64,000 bases of DNA. It comes from Shewanella livingstonensis (GTDB lineage Bacteria; Pseudomonadota; Gammaproteobacteria; Enterobacterales; Shewanellaceae). The stretch spans positions 3,544,001 to 3,608,000 of the forward strand of contig NZ_CP034015.1 in NCBI RefSeq assembly GCF_003855395.1, in the 5' to 3' direction. Under the pieces are notes generated by a model. That model was not told the DNA's origin. It saw nothing but the letters and a program-made list of their open reading frames with translations, and did not search any database. How positions within the stretch are numbered: the stretch's first letter is position 1; every line of letters starts with the position of its first letter. Made by a program: the position numbers and the translations under genes. Shown piece after piece: positions 29,684 to 36,271 of this stretch.

Positions 29684-31513
29684 ATGTTTAAATTTTTTGA
29701 ATCGTTAACCCAAGCACTACCACAAGAAGAACCCACTCAGCCGCCCAATACCTTGTATGCATTTTGCCGCCATTATACTCGTGGATTTGGTTTACCTTTG
29801 ATAATCATGTCGGTACTTACGGCTGTTCTCGCTATGCTGGAGGTATCACTTTTTGGCTTTATGGGCAAATTAGTCGATTGGTTAGTGACCAAAAATCCAC
29901 AAACATTGTGGCAAGATGAAAGCACAACGTTAATTACCATGTCGGTCGTTGTGTTAGTAGTCATCCCGGTCATTGTCTGGTTGCATGCATCTATTGTGCA
30001 TCAAACGTTATTGGGTAATTACCCAATGGCCATTCGTTGGCAAGCACATCGTTATTTGCTCAAACAAAGTATTTCATTCTATCAAGATGACTTTGCTGGA
30101 CGAATAGCCACAAAGGTAATGCAAACTTCGCTGGCGGTACGTGAAACTGTGATGAAGTTACTGGATGTACTGATGTATATTTTAGTGTATTTCACCTCCA
30201 TGTTAGTAATGATTGCCGCTGCGGATCTCCGTTTAATGTTACCCATGTTGGTATGGTTGGCTGCTTACGTGTTAATTCAGTGGAAGTTAGTACCAAAGTT
30301 AAAAGCAATATCGACGGAGCAAGCTGATGCACGTTCGACTATGACGGGCCGTATCGTCGACAGTTATACCAATATATCAACCGTCAAGCTTTTCTCACAT
30401 ACCACCCAAGAAGCTGACTACGCCCAAGATAGTATGACGCGTTTTTTAAAAACCGTTTACGGCCAAATGCGTCTGGTAACGATCATTAATGTTTTGGTAC
30501 AAATCATCAATTACATTTTAGCGTTTACCATCGCAGCGGTGTCTATTTGGTTATGGGCCGATAATGCGATTACGGTCGGTGCGATTGCAATTGCTGTGAG
30601 TTTAGCCTTACGTTTAAATGGTATGTCACAATGGATTATGTGGGAAATTAGCTCATTATTTGAAAATATTGGTACTGTTACTGATGGAATGAATACCTTA
30701 TCTAAACCGATTGCTATTCAAGATATACCCAACGCTAAAGACATTGTTGTTGACCAGGGGAAAATCGATTTTAATCAAGTTTGCTTTCACTACGGTGAAA
30801 AAACTGGGGTTATTGAACAATTAAACCTCAACATTAAAGCCGGTGAAAAAGTCGGTCTAGTCGGACGCTCTGGTGCAGGGAAATCGACATTAGTAAACTT
30901 ACTAATGCGTTTTCATGATGTTGAGAAAGGTCAAATACTCATTGATAATCAACCAATAACTGATATTACCCAAGACTCATTGCGGGCAAATATTGGTATG
31001 GTGACTCAGGATACGTCGTTATTACACCGTTCGATCCGTGAAAACATTCTGTATGGTGATCCACATGCCAGTAATGAAAAATTAATGGCGGCGATAACTC
31101 AAGCACAAGCTGCAGAGTTTATTGACAATTTAACGGATCCCTTTGGCAACAAAGGCCTTGATGCTCAAGTCGGCGAACGCGGAGTTAAGCTCTCTGGTGG
31201 CCAACGTCAACGCATCGCCATTGCGCGAGTGTTATTGAAAAATGCGCCCATTTTATTACTCGATGAAGCAACGTCAGCTCTTGACTCAGAAGTTGAAGCT
31301 GCCATTCAAGAATCATTCTATGAATTAATGGAAGGTAAAACAGTGATAGCAATAGCCCATCGCCTTTCGACGATAGCCGCAATGGATAGGCTTATTGTAT
31401 TAGATAAAGGTTGTGTTGTTGAACAAGGAACCCATCAAGAACTGATTAATGCAAATGGCATTTACGCACAATTATGGGCTCACCAAACCGGTGGTTTTTT
31501 GGGTTTAGATTAA
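29684..31513 (+). CDS. ABC transporter, fused permease and ATP-binding protein
   Basis: A 609-residue half-transporter of the exporter type. An N-terminal six-helix permease domain (about 35-330) is followed by a nucleotide-binding domain with Walker A GRSGAGKST (394-402), Q-loop in GMVTQDTSLLHRSIREN, signature LSGGQRQ, Walker B ILLLDEATSALD and the switch histidine in AIAHRLSTI. It should act as a homodimer exporting lipid, peptide or drug; the substrate is not evident. It is divergent from the Ada-AlkA gene and ends at its own terminator. Confidence 0.93.
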   Translation: MFKFFESLTQALPQEEPTQPPNTLYAFCRHYTRGFGLPLIIMSVLTAVLAMLEVSLFGFMGKLVDWLVTKNPQTLWQDESTTLITMSVVVLVVIPVIVWLHASIVHQTLLGNYPMAIRWQAHRYLLKQSISFYQDDFAGRIATKVMQTSLAVRETVMKLLDVLMYILVYFTSMLVMIAAADLRLMLPMLVWLAAYVLIQWKLVPKLKAISTEQADARSTMTGRIVDSYTNISTVKLFSHTTQEADYAQDSMTRFLKTVYGQMRLVTIINVLVQIINYILAFTIAAVSIWLWADNAITVGAIAIAVSLALRLNGMSQWIMWEISSLFENIGTVTDGMNTLSKPIAIQDIPNAKDIVVDQGKIDFNQVCFHYGEKTGVIEQLNLNIKAGEKVGLVGRSGAGKSTLVNLLMRFHDVEKGQILIDNQPITDITQDSLRANIGMVTQDTSLLHRSIRENILYGDPHASNEKLMAAITQAQAAEFIDNLTDPFGNKGLDAQVGERGVKLSGGQRQRIAIARVLLKNAPILLLDEATSALDSEVEAAIQESFYELMEGKTVIAIAHRLSTIAAMDRLIVLDKGCVVEQGTHQELINANGIYAQLWAHQTGGFLGLD

Positions 31514-31555
31514 CAGCAAGCGTAGCTAATTTAAACTAACGTACACAAACAGATG

Positions 31556-31583
31556 CCACTCACACAATGAGTGGTTTTTTTTT
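31556..31583 (+). terminator. Terminator of the ABC transporter gene
   Basis: A 7-bp stem (31556-31562 with 31568-31574), 5-nt loop, followed by nine or more Ts. Confidence 0.88.
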
Positions 31584-31746
31584 GCGGTGTGCAGAAATCA
31601 TAGGATGCAACACAAATGACTGCCTTAAAGAATTTAGCCATTAGCAAAAATTATCAAGCAAAATATCGATATGTAAAATTGAAAATATTAAGGTGTTTTA
31701 CTAAAAAGACTTGGGATATTTCGAAGATATGAAGAGTGAAGCTATA

Positions 31747-31822
31747 TGGTGGTCGCTACTGGGCTCGAACCAGTGACCCCCTCCTTGTAAGGGAGGTGCT
31801 CTCCCAGCTGAGCTAAGCGACC
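31747..31822 (-). tRNA. tRNA-Val(TAC), copy 1
   Basis: A 76-nt cloverleaf on the minus strand with acceptor GGTCGCT/AGCGACC, anticodon TAC, T-loop TTCGAGC and encoded CCA. It is the promoter-distal member of a six-gene cluster. Confidence 0.97.
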
Positions 31823-31851
31823 TGGGATATAACGTAAAATCTACATTGATA

Positions 31852-31927
31852 TGGTGGTCGCTACTGGGCTCGAACCAGTGACCCCCTCCTTGTAAGGGAG
31901 GTGCTCTCCCAGCTGAGCTAAGCGACC
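31852..31927 (-). tRNA. tRNA-Val(TAC), copy 2
   Basis: Identical to copy 1, with anticodon TAC and encoded CCA. A spacer of about 29 bp separates them. Confidence 0.97.
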
Positions 31928-31963
31928 TGGGATATCAATCTTTTTATAACTAATGCTAAAATA

Positions 31964-32039
31964 TGGTGGTCGCTACTGGGCTCGAACCAGTGACCCCCTC
32001 CTTGTAAGGGAGGTGCTCTCCCAGCTGAGCTAAGCGACC
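31964..32039 (-). tRNA. tRNA-Val(TAC), copy 3
   Basis: Identical to copies 1 and 2; 76 nt with encoded CCA. Confidence 0.97.
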
Positions 32040-32079
32040 TGGGATATTTTACTTTCGAATCAACCAATCTATGTGAGAA

Positions 32080-32155
32080 TGGTGGTCGCTACTGGGCTCG
32101 AACCAGTGACCCCCTCCTTGTAAGGGAGGTGCTCTCCCAGCTGAGCTAAGCGACC
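32080..32155 (-). tRNA. tRNA-Val(TAC), copy 4
   Basis: Identical to copies 1-3; the intervening spacers differ in sequence. Confidence 0.97.
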
Positions 32156-32188
32156 TGGGACTCTACACGACAATGAACAAAAATTATA

Positions 32189-32264
32189 TGGTGGTCGCTA
32201 CTGGGCTCGAACCAGTGACCCCCTCCTTGTAAGGGAGGTGCTCTCCCAGCTGAGCTAAGCGACC
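32189..32264 (-). tRNA. tRNA-Val(TAC), copy 5
   Basis: Identical to copies 1-4; encoded CCA present. Confidence 0.97.
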
Positions 32265-32302
32265 TGGGATATAATTAACAGTAATATGCCATAAATAAAT
32301 TA

Positions 32303-32378
32303 TGGTGGTCGATACTGGGCTCGAACCAGTGACCCCCTCCTTGTAAGGGAGGTGCTCTCCCAGCTGAGCTAATCGACC
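32303..32378 (-). tRNA. tRNA-Val(TAC), copy 6, with a compensated acceptor pair
   Basis: The promoter-proximal copy. It reads GGTCGAT/ATCGACC in the acceptor stem where the others have GGTCGCT/AGCGACC, so one C-G pair has become A-T on both strands of the stem. The rest is identical. Confidence 0.97.
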
Positions 32379-32395
32379 TCGCTGTGTGGGGCCGT

Positions 32396-32423
32396 ATTAT
32401 AGGGAGCAAGCAAAGCCTGTCAA
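32396..32423 (-). promoter_or_regulatory. Sigma-70 promoter of the tRNA-Val cluster
   Basis: On the minus strand TTGACA (32418-32423), a 16-bp spacer and TATAAT (32396-32401) are both perfect consensus. The sequence after TATAAT (ACGGCCCC) is a GC-rich discriminator, as expected for growth-rate-controlled stable-RNA promoters. It lies 17 bp upstream of the first tRNA. Confidence 0.88.
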
Positions 32424-32636
32424 CGCTTTTTATTTAAAAAAAGGTCAGTAGTGGTAAAATTGTTCGCTTTGATGCTTTGTTAAACAAGGAATTTAGTTTA
32501 ATAATTAAAGAAAATTCAAAAACAACCTCAGGTTTAAGCGTCCGCCATTTCAACTACTGAGTTTGACTGTTAGAATAACGCTACATTTTTTTGTTTGTCT
32601 TTTTATAGACGTTTATAAATAGGTTTGTGTCCGATT

Positions 32637-34046
32637 ATGACTACTAAGACGCGTTTTGCCCCAAGTCCAACTGGCTTTCTTCATGTAGGTGGTGCCCGTA
32701 CAGCACTTTATTCATGGCTGCACGCACGTGCTAATAATGGTGAGTTTGTACTGCGTATTGAAGACACAGATATTGAACGTTCAACTCAAGAAGCCTGTGA
32801 TGCTATTCTTGATGGTATGAACTGGTTAGGTTTAACCTGGGATGAAGGTCCTTATTATCAGACTAAGCGTTTTGATCGCTACAACGAAATTATTGAGCAA
32901 ATGTTAGATAAAGGCACTGCGTACAAATGCTATTGCTCACGAGAACGAGTTGATAAAATGCGCGAAGACCAAGCAGCTCAGGGGTTACAACAAAAATATG
33001 ACGGTTGCTGTCGTAACCTTGCACCTCGTGATACTGATGAACCTTTTGTGGTTCGTTTTAAAAATCCGATTGAAGGCAGCGTGATATTTGATGATCATGT
33101 TCGTGGCCGCATAGAAATTTCTAACGATATGCTTGATGATCTAATCATTAAGCGTACAGATGGTGTACCTACTTACAACTTCTGTGTTGTTGTTGATGAT
33201 TGGGATATGGGTATTACTTGCGTTGTTCGCGGTGAAGATCATATTAATAATACTCCGCGCCAAATCAACATCCTTAAAGCATTAGGTGCACCGATCCCTG
33301 AATATGCTCATGTGTCGATGATTTTAGGAGATGATGGTGCCAAATTGTCTAAGCGTCATGGTGCTGTCGGTGTTATGCAATATCGTGATGATGGTTATTT
33401 ACCTGAAGCACTGTTAAATTACCTTGTTCGTTTGGGTTGGTCTCATGGCGATCAAGAAGTGTTTTCAATGGAAGAGTTGAAAACGCTGTTTAAATTAGAT
33501 GACATCAACAAAGCTGCTTCCGCTTTTAATACTGATAAACTCATTTGGTTGAACCAACATTATATCAAATCACTTGATCCAGCTTATGTGGCGTCTCATT
33601 TACAATGGCACATGGATGATCAGAAAATTGATACCAGTAATGGCCCGGCGTTAACTGAAATTGTTACCGCACTATCTGAGCGCGCAAAAACATTGAAAGA
33701 GTTAGCGGCTTCTAGTCGTTACTTTTTCGAAGACTTTGCAGATTTTGATGAAGCTCAAGCTAAAAAGCATCTTCGCGGGGTGGCACTAGAACCTTTAACG
33801 TTATTTAATCAAAAGTTATCTGAACTAACTGATTGGAGTGTTGAGGGAATTCACCAAGTGATTGAAGCAACCGCAACTGAACTTGATGTAGGTATGGGTA
33901 AAGTGGGTATGCCGTTACGTGTAGCGGTTACAGGTGCCGGACAGTCACCAGCACTAGATTTAACCTTGTTCTTAATAGGAAAAGAAAGATCTGCACAAAG
34001 AATATCCAAAGCGATTGAATTTGTAGCAGATAGAATAAATTCCTAA
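32637..34046 (+). CDS. gltX: Glutamate--tRNA ligase
   Basis: It charges tRNA-Glu with glutamate. At 469 residues it matches bacterial GltX. The class I signatures are [16 protein letters not shown] (HIGH-like) and KLSKRHG (KMSKS-like). The cysteine-rich insert [11 protein letters not shown]...YDGCC is the zinc-binding region seen in the E. coli enzyme. The ATG at 32637 is chosen over an in-frame TTG at 32625; its ribosome site is weak. It sits between a divergent tRNA-Val cluster and a downstream array containing its own substrate tRNA-Glu. In E. coli gltX also lies between val and ala tRNA genes (recalled, not checked here). Confidence 0.97.
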   Translation: MTTKTRFAPSPTGFLHVGGARTALYSWLHARANNGEFVLRIEDTDIERSTQEACDAILDGMNWLGLTWDEGPYYQTKRFDRYNEIIEQMLDKGTAYKCYCSRERVDKMREDQAAQGLQQKYDGCCRNLAPRDTDEPFVVRFKNPIEGSVIFDDHVRGRIEISNDMLDDLIIKRTDGVPTYNFCVVVDDWDMGITCVVRGEDHINNTPRQINILKALGAPIPEYAHVSMILGDDGAKLSKRHGAVGVMQYRDDGYLPEALLNYLVRLGWSHGDQEVFSMEELKTLFKLDDINKAASAFNTDKLIWLNQHYIKSLDPAYVASHLQWHMDDQKIDTSNGPALTEIVTALSERAKTLKELAASSRYFFEDFADFDEAQAKKHLRGVALEPLTLFNQKLSELTDWSVEGIHQVIEATATELDVGMGKVGMPLRVAVTGAGQSPALDLTLFLIGKERSAQRISKAIEFVADRINS

Positions 34047-34054
34047 AAAACGAG

Positions 34055-34083
34055 TTGACACTTTTGGGTATGCTGCATAGAAT
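34055..34083 (+). promoter_or_regulatory. Sigma-70 promoter of the Ala/Glu tRNA array
   Basis: TTGACA (34055-34060), a 17-bp spacer and TAGAAT (34078-34083), followed by GCGCCTC, a typical stringent-control discriminator. It begins 9 bp after the gltX stop and 66 bp before the first tRNA-Ala ends its leader. Confidence 0.88.
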
Positions 34084-34148
34084 GCGCCTCGCAGTTGAGA
34101 CATGATGTTAGTTTTTTATAACAGCATATCTAAAAGCATTAAGTAAGA

Positions 34149-34224
34149 GGGGTTATAGCTCAGCTGGGAGAGCGCTTCGCTGGCAGTGAAGAGGTCCACG
34201 GTTCGATCCCGTGTAGCTCCACCA
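34149..34224 (+). tRNA. tRNA-Ala(GGC), copy 1
   Basis: A 76-nt cloverleaf with anticodon GGC and encoded CCA. The G3-U70 alanine identity pair is present (acceptor GGGGTTA/TAGCTCC). It differs from copy 2 by a T at position 5, which makes a wobble pair with G68. Confidence 0.97.
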
Positions 34225-34258
34225 CTTACTTAACAATCTTTAAGTAGATAATTAGCAC

Positions 34259-34281
34259 CGATGTTTAGCCTACAGACATCG
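34259..34281 (+). other. Leader hairpin of array unit 1
   Basis: A 6-bp stem (CGATGT/ACATCG) with an 11-nt loop, beginning 63 nt upstream of degenerate tRNA-Glu 1. The same element recurs at 34438, 34632, 34811, 35005, 35199, 35393 and 35587, always 63 nt upstream of the tRNA. The versions at 34438 and 34811 differ but still pair. Confidence 0.75.
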
Positions 34282-34321
34282 ATGAGTATTCACTCGATAC
34301 AGAGTATAACGTATCAAATGT

Positions 34322-34416
34322 GTCCCATTCGTCTAGAAATAGCGCTTAGGACATCGCCTACTTTGGTTTATAAAGAGTCGGCGGTAACAGGGGTTCGAAT
34401 CCTTAAGGTTTTGAAT
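34322..34416 (+). pseudogene. Degenerate tRNA-Glu copy 1
   Basis: It keeps the first 16 nt of tRNA-Glu, TAGGACA, parts of the anticodon stem (TCGCC/GGCGG) and GGTAACAGGGGTTCGAATCC. The D-loop is enlarged, the TTC anticodon loop is replaced by about 21 nt containing TTTATAAAG, the T-stem 3' strand is broken, and the 3' acceptor strand and CCA are gone. It cannot be a functional glutamate tRNA. The right boundary is approximate. Confidence 0.8.
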
Positions 34417-34500
34417 CTCAATATAGATAATTAGCACTGATGTTTAGCCTACAGGCATCGATGAGTATTCACTCGATACAGAGTATAACGTATCAAATGT

Positions 34501-34576
34501 GTCCCATTCGTCTAGAGGCCTAGGACACCGCCCTTTCACGGCGGTAACAGGGGTTCGAATCCCCTATGGGATACCA
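34501..34576 (+). tRNA. tRNA-Glu(TTC), copy 1
   Basis: A 76-nt cloverleaf with anticodon TTC, T-loop TTCGAAT and encoded CCA. Acceptor GTCCCAT/ATGGGAT has a G1-U72 wobble pair. The sequence is the same in all six copies. Confidence 0.97.
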
Positions 34577-34694
34577 TATTTAAGATGGTTGAACATGATT
34601 CGAAAGAGTTATTTGATTATCTAAAAAGCACCGATGTTTAGCCTACAGACATCGATGAGTATTCACTCGATACAGAGTATAACGTATCAAATGT

Positions 34695-34789
34695 GTTCCA
34701 TTCGTCTAGAAATAGCGCTTAGGACATCGCCCACTTTGGTTTATAAAGAGTCGGTGGTAACAGGGGTTTGAATCCTTAAGGTTTTGAAT
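34695..34789 (+). pseudogene. Degenerate tRNA-Glu copy 2
   Basis: It shares every rearrangement of degenerate copy 1, with only a few substitutions (for example GTTCCAT in the acceptor, and GGTGG for GGCGG, which still pairs through G-U). The two copies therefore arose by duplication after the rearrangement. Confidence 0.8.
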
Positions 34790-34873
34790 CTCAATATAGG
34801 TAATTAGCACTGGTGTTTAGCCTACAGACACCAATGAGTATTCACTCGATACAGAGTATAACGTATCAAATGT

Positions 34874-34949
34874 GTCCCATTCGTCTAGAGGCCTAGGACA
34901 CCGCCCTTTCACGGCGGTAACAGGGGTTCGAATCCCCTATGGGATACCA
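34874..34949 (+). tRNA. tRNA-Glu(TTC), copy 2
   Basis: Identical to copy 1. Its leader hairpin (34811-34833) carries two compensatory pair changes. Confidence 0.97.
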
Positions 34950-35067
34950 TATTTAAGATGGTTGAACATGATTCGAAAGAGTTATTTGATTATCTAAAAA
35001 GCACCGATGTTTAGCCTACAGACATCGATGAGTATTCACTCGATACAGAGTATAACGTATCAAATGT

Positions 35068-35143
35068 GTCCCATTCGTCTAGAGGCCTAGGACACCGCCC
35101 TTTCACGGCGGTAACAGGGGTTCGAATCCCCTATGGGATACCA
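35068..35143 (+). tRNA. tRNA-Glu(TTC), copy 3
   Basis: Identical to copy 1; first of four near-identical 194-bp units. Confidence 0.97.
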
Positions 35144-35261
35144 TATTTAAGATGGTTGAACATGATTCGAAAGAGTTATTTGATTATCTAAAAAGCACCG
35201 ATGTTTAGCCTACAGACATCGATGAGTATTCACTCGATACAGAGTATAACGTATCAAATGT

Positions 35262-35337
35262 GTCCCATTCGTCTAGAGGCCTAGGACACCGCCCTTTCAC
35301 GGCGGTAACAGGGGTTCGAATCCCCTATGGGATACCA
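35262..35337 (+). tRNA. tRNA-Glu(TTC), copy 4
   Basis: Identical to copy 1, including the leader and trailer of the unit. Confidence 0.97.
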
Positions 35338-35455
35338 TATTTAAGATGGTTGAACATGATTCGAAAGAGTTATTTGATTATCTAAAAAGCACCGATGTTT
35401 AGCCTACAGACATCGATGAGTATTCACTCGATACAGAGTATAACGTATCAAATGT

Positions 35456-35531
35456 GTCCCATTCGTCTAGAGGCCTAGGACACCGCCCTTTCACGGCGGT
35501 AACAGGGGTTCGAATCCCCTATGGGATACCA
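35456..35531 (+). tRNA. tRNA-Glu(TTC), copy 5
   Basis: Identical to copy 1, including leader and trailer. Confidence 0.97.
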
Positions 35532-35649
35532 TATTTAAGATGGTTGAACATGATTCGAAAGAGTTATTTGATTATCTAAAAAGCACCGATGTTTAGCCTA
35601 CAGACATCGATGAGTATTCACTCGATACAGAGTATAACGTATCAAATGT

Positions 35650-35725
35650 GTCCCATTCGTCTAGAGGCCTAGGACACCGCCCTTTCACGGCGGTAACAGG
35701 GGTTCGAATCCCCTATGGGATACCA
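35650..35725 (+). tRNA. tRNA-Glu(TTC), copy 6
   Basis: Identical to copy 1. The trailer diverges after CCATATTT, marking the end of the repeated unit. Confidence 0.97.
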
Positions 35726-35762
35726 TATTTTTAAAATTTTGGTTTTTAGTTAACTAAAATTC

Positions 35763-35838
35763 GGGGCTATAGCTCAGCTGGGAGAGCGCTTCGCTGGCAG
35801 TGAAGAGGTCCACGGTTCGATCCCGTGTAGCTCCACCA
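35763..35838 (+). tRNA. tRNA-Ala(GGC), copy 2
   Basis: A 76-nt cloverleaf with acceptor GGGGCTA/TAGCTCC, the G3-U70 pair, anticodon GGC and encoded CCA. It lies 37 bp after the last tRNA-Glu and probably ends the same transcript. Confidence 0.97.
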
Positions 35839-35882
35839 ATAAATTTAGTATTCGAACATAAATTATTTTGTGCCTTCGAAAC

Positions 35883-35910
35883 AAAAAAACCACCGCAAGG
35901 TGGTTTTTTT
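35883..35910 (+). terminator. Terminator of the Ala/Glu tRNA array
   Basis: A perfect 12-bp stem (35883-35894 with 35899-35910) with a GCAA tetraloop and a terminal T-run. Confidence 0.92.
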
Positions 35911-36031
35911 GTGTGTGTTTTATTTATGCTACCTTCCACTTTATCTGTACTTACACATCATTAACTTTCTTCCTCAACTGCAATAACGTCTTATTTTTCT
36001 TAACAAGACCAACTCAGCACAATAAGAATAA

Positions 36032-36049
36032 TGTGTGACATCCCACCCA
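36032..36049 (+). promoter_or_regulatory. Distal putative DctD-binding site
   Basis: TGTGTG-N6-CACCCA, an imperfect version of the inverted repeat at 36062-36085. The two centres are 33 bp apart, about three helical turns. Confidence 0.5.
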
Positions 36050-36061
36050 CTTGCTTTTTGA

Positions 36062-36085
36062 TTGTGTGTGACTATCCACACACAA
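36062..36085 (+). promoter_or_regulatory. Proximal putative DctD-binding site
   Basis: A perfect 9-bp inverted repeat (TTGTGTGTG and CACACACAA) with a 6-bp spacer, centred about 80 bp upstream of the sigma-54 -24 element. The position suits a sigma-54 enhancer. Confidence 0.6.
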
Positions 36086-36154
36086 AATTAATTTTATCAT
36101 TCCAATGTAAATTAAAGTTAATAAATATCATTGAGTTACAAATAATTAACATTA

Positions 36155-36170
36155 TGGCCTGATGCTTGCT
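36155..36170 (+). promoter_or_regulatory. Sigma-54 promoter of dctPQM
   Basis: TGGCCTGATGCTTGCT matches the consensus TGGCACG-N4-TTGC(A/T) at all but two positions. The invariant GG (36156-36157) and GC (36168-36169) have the required 10-nt spacing. It lies about 100 bp upstream of dctP; the operon is followed by a gene for a sigma-54 activator. Confidence 0.75.
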
Positions 36171-36271
36171 ATGTTTTATCTATCCTCAAAAAGCGTTTAT
36201 GGCGTACTTGTTCTGGAGCAAGACACTACCTTGAGGAAAATATAACACTAAAAAAAAGGAAGTTAATTATC

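Larger units (their letters stand above)
34251..35725 (+). repeat. Tandem array of eight tRNA-Glu units
   Basis: Eight units, each with a leader hairpin, a conserved leader and a tRNA-Glu or degenerate copy. Spacing between successive tRNA starts is 194 bp after an intact copy and 179 bp after a degenerate one. The first four units form a duplicated 373-bp dimer (degenerate plus intact); the last four are near-identical 194-bp units. Confidence 0.95.

Noticed and set aside
34251..35725. Regularly spaced repeats that might be read as a CRISPR-like array
   Set aside because: The repeated units are 179-194 bp and contain complete tRNA-Glu genes; there are no short repeats with unique spacers and no cas genes.
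35754..35939. Minus-strand ORF across the last tRNA-Ala and the terminator
   Set aside because: It reads through the complement of a tRNA and a terminator hairpin; this is a chance open frame.
36200..36216. A second TGGCGTACTTGTTCT sigma-54-like site before dctP
   Set aside because: The downstream GC doublet is absent at the required 10-nt spacing; the site at 36155-36170 fits far better.
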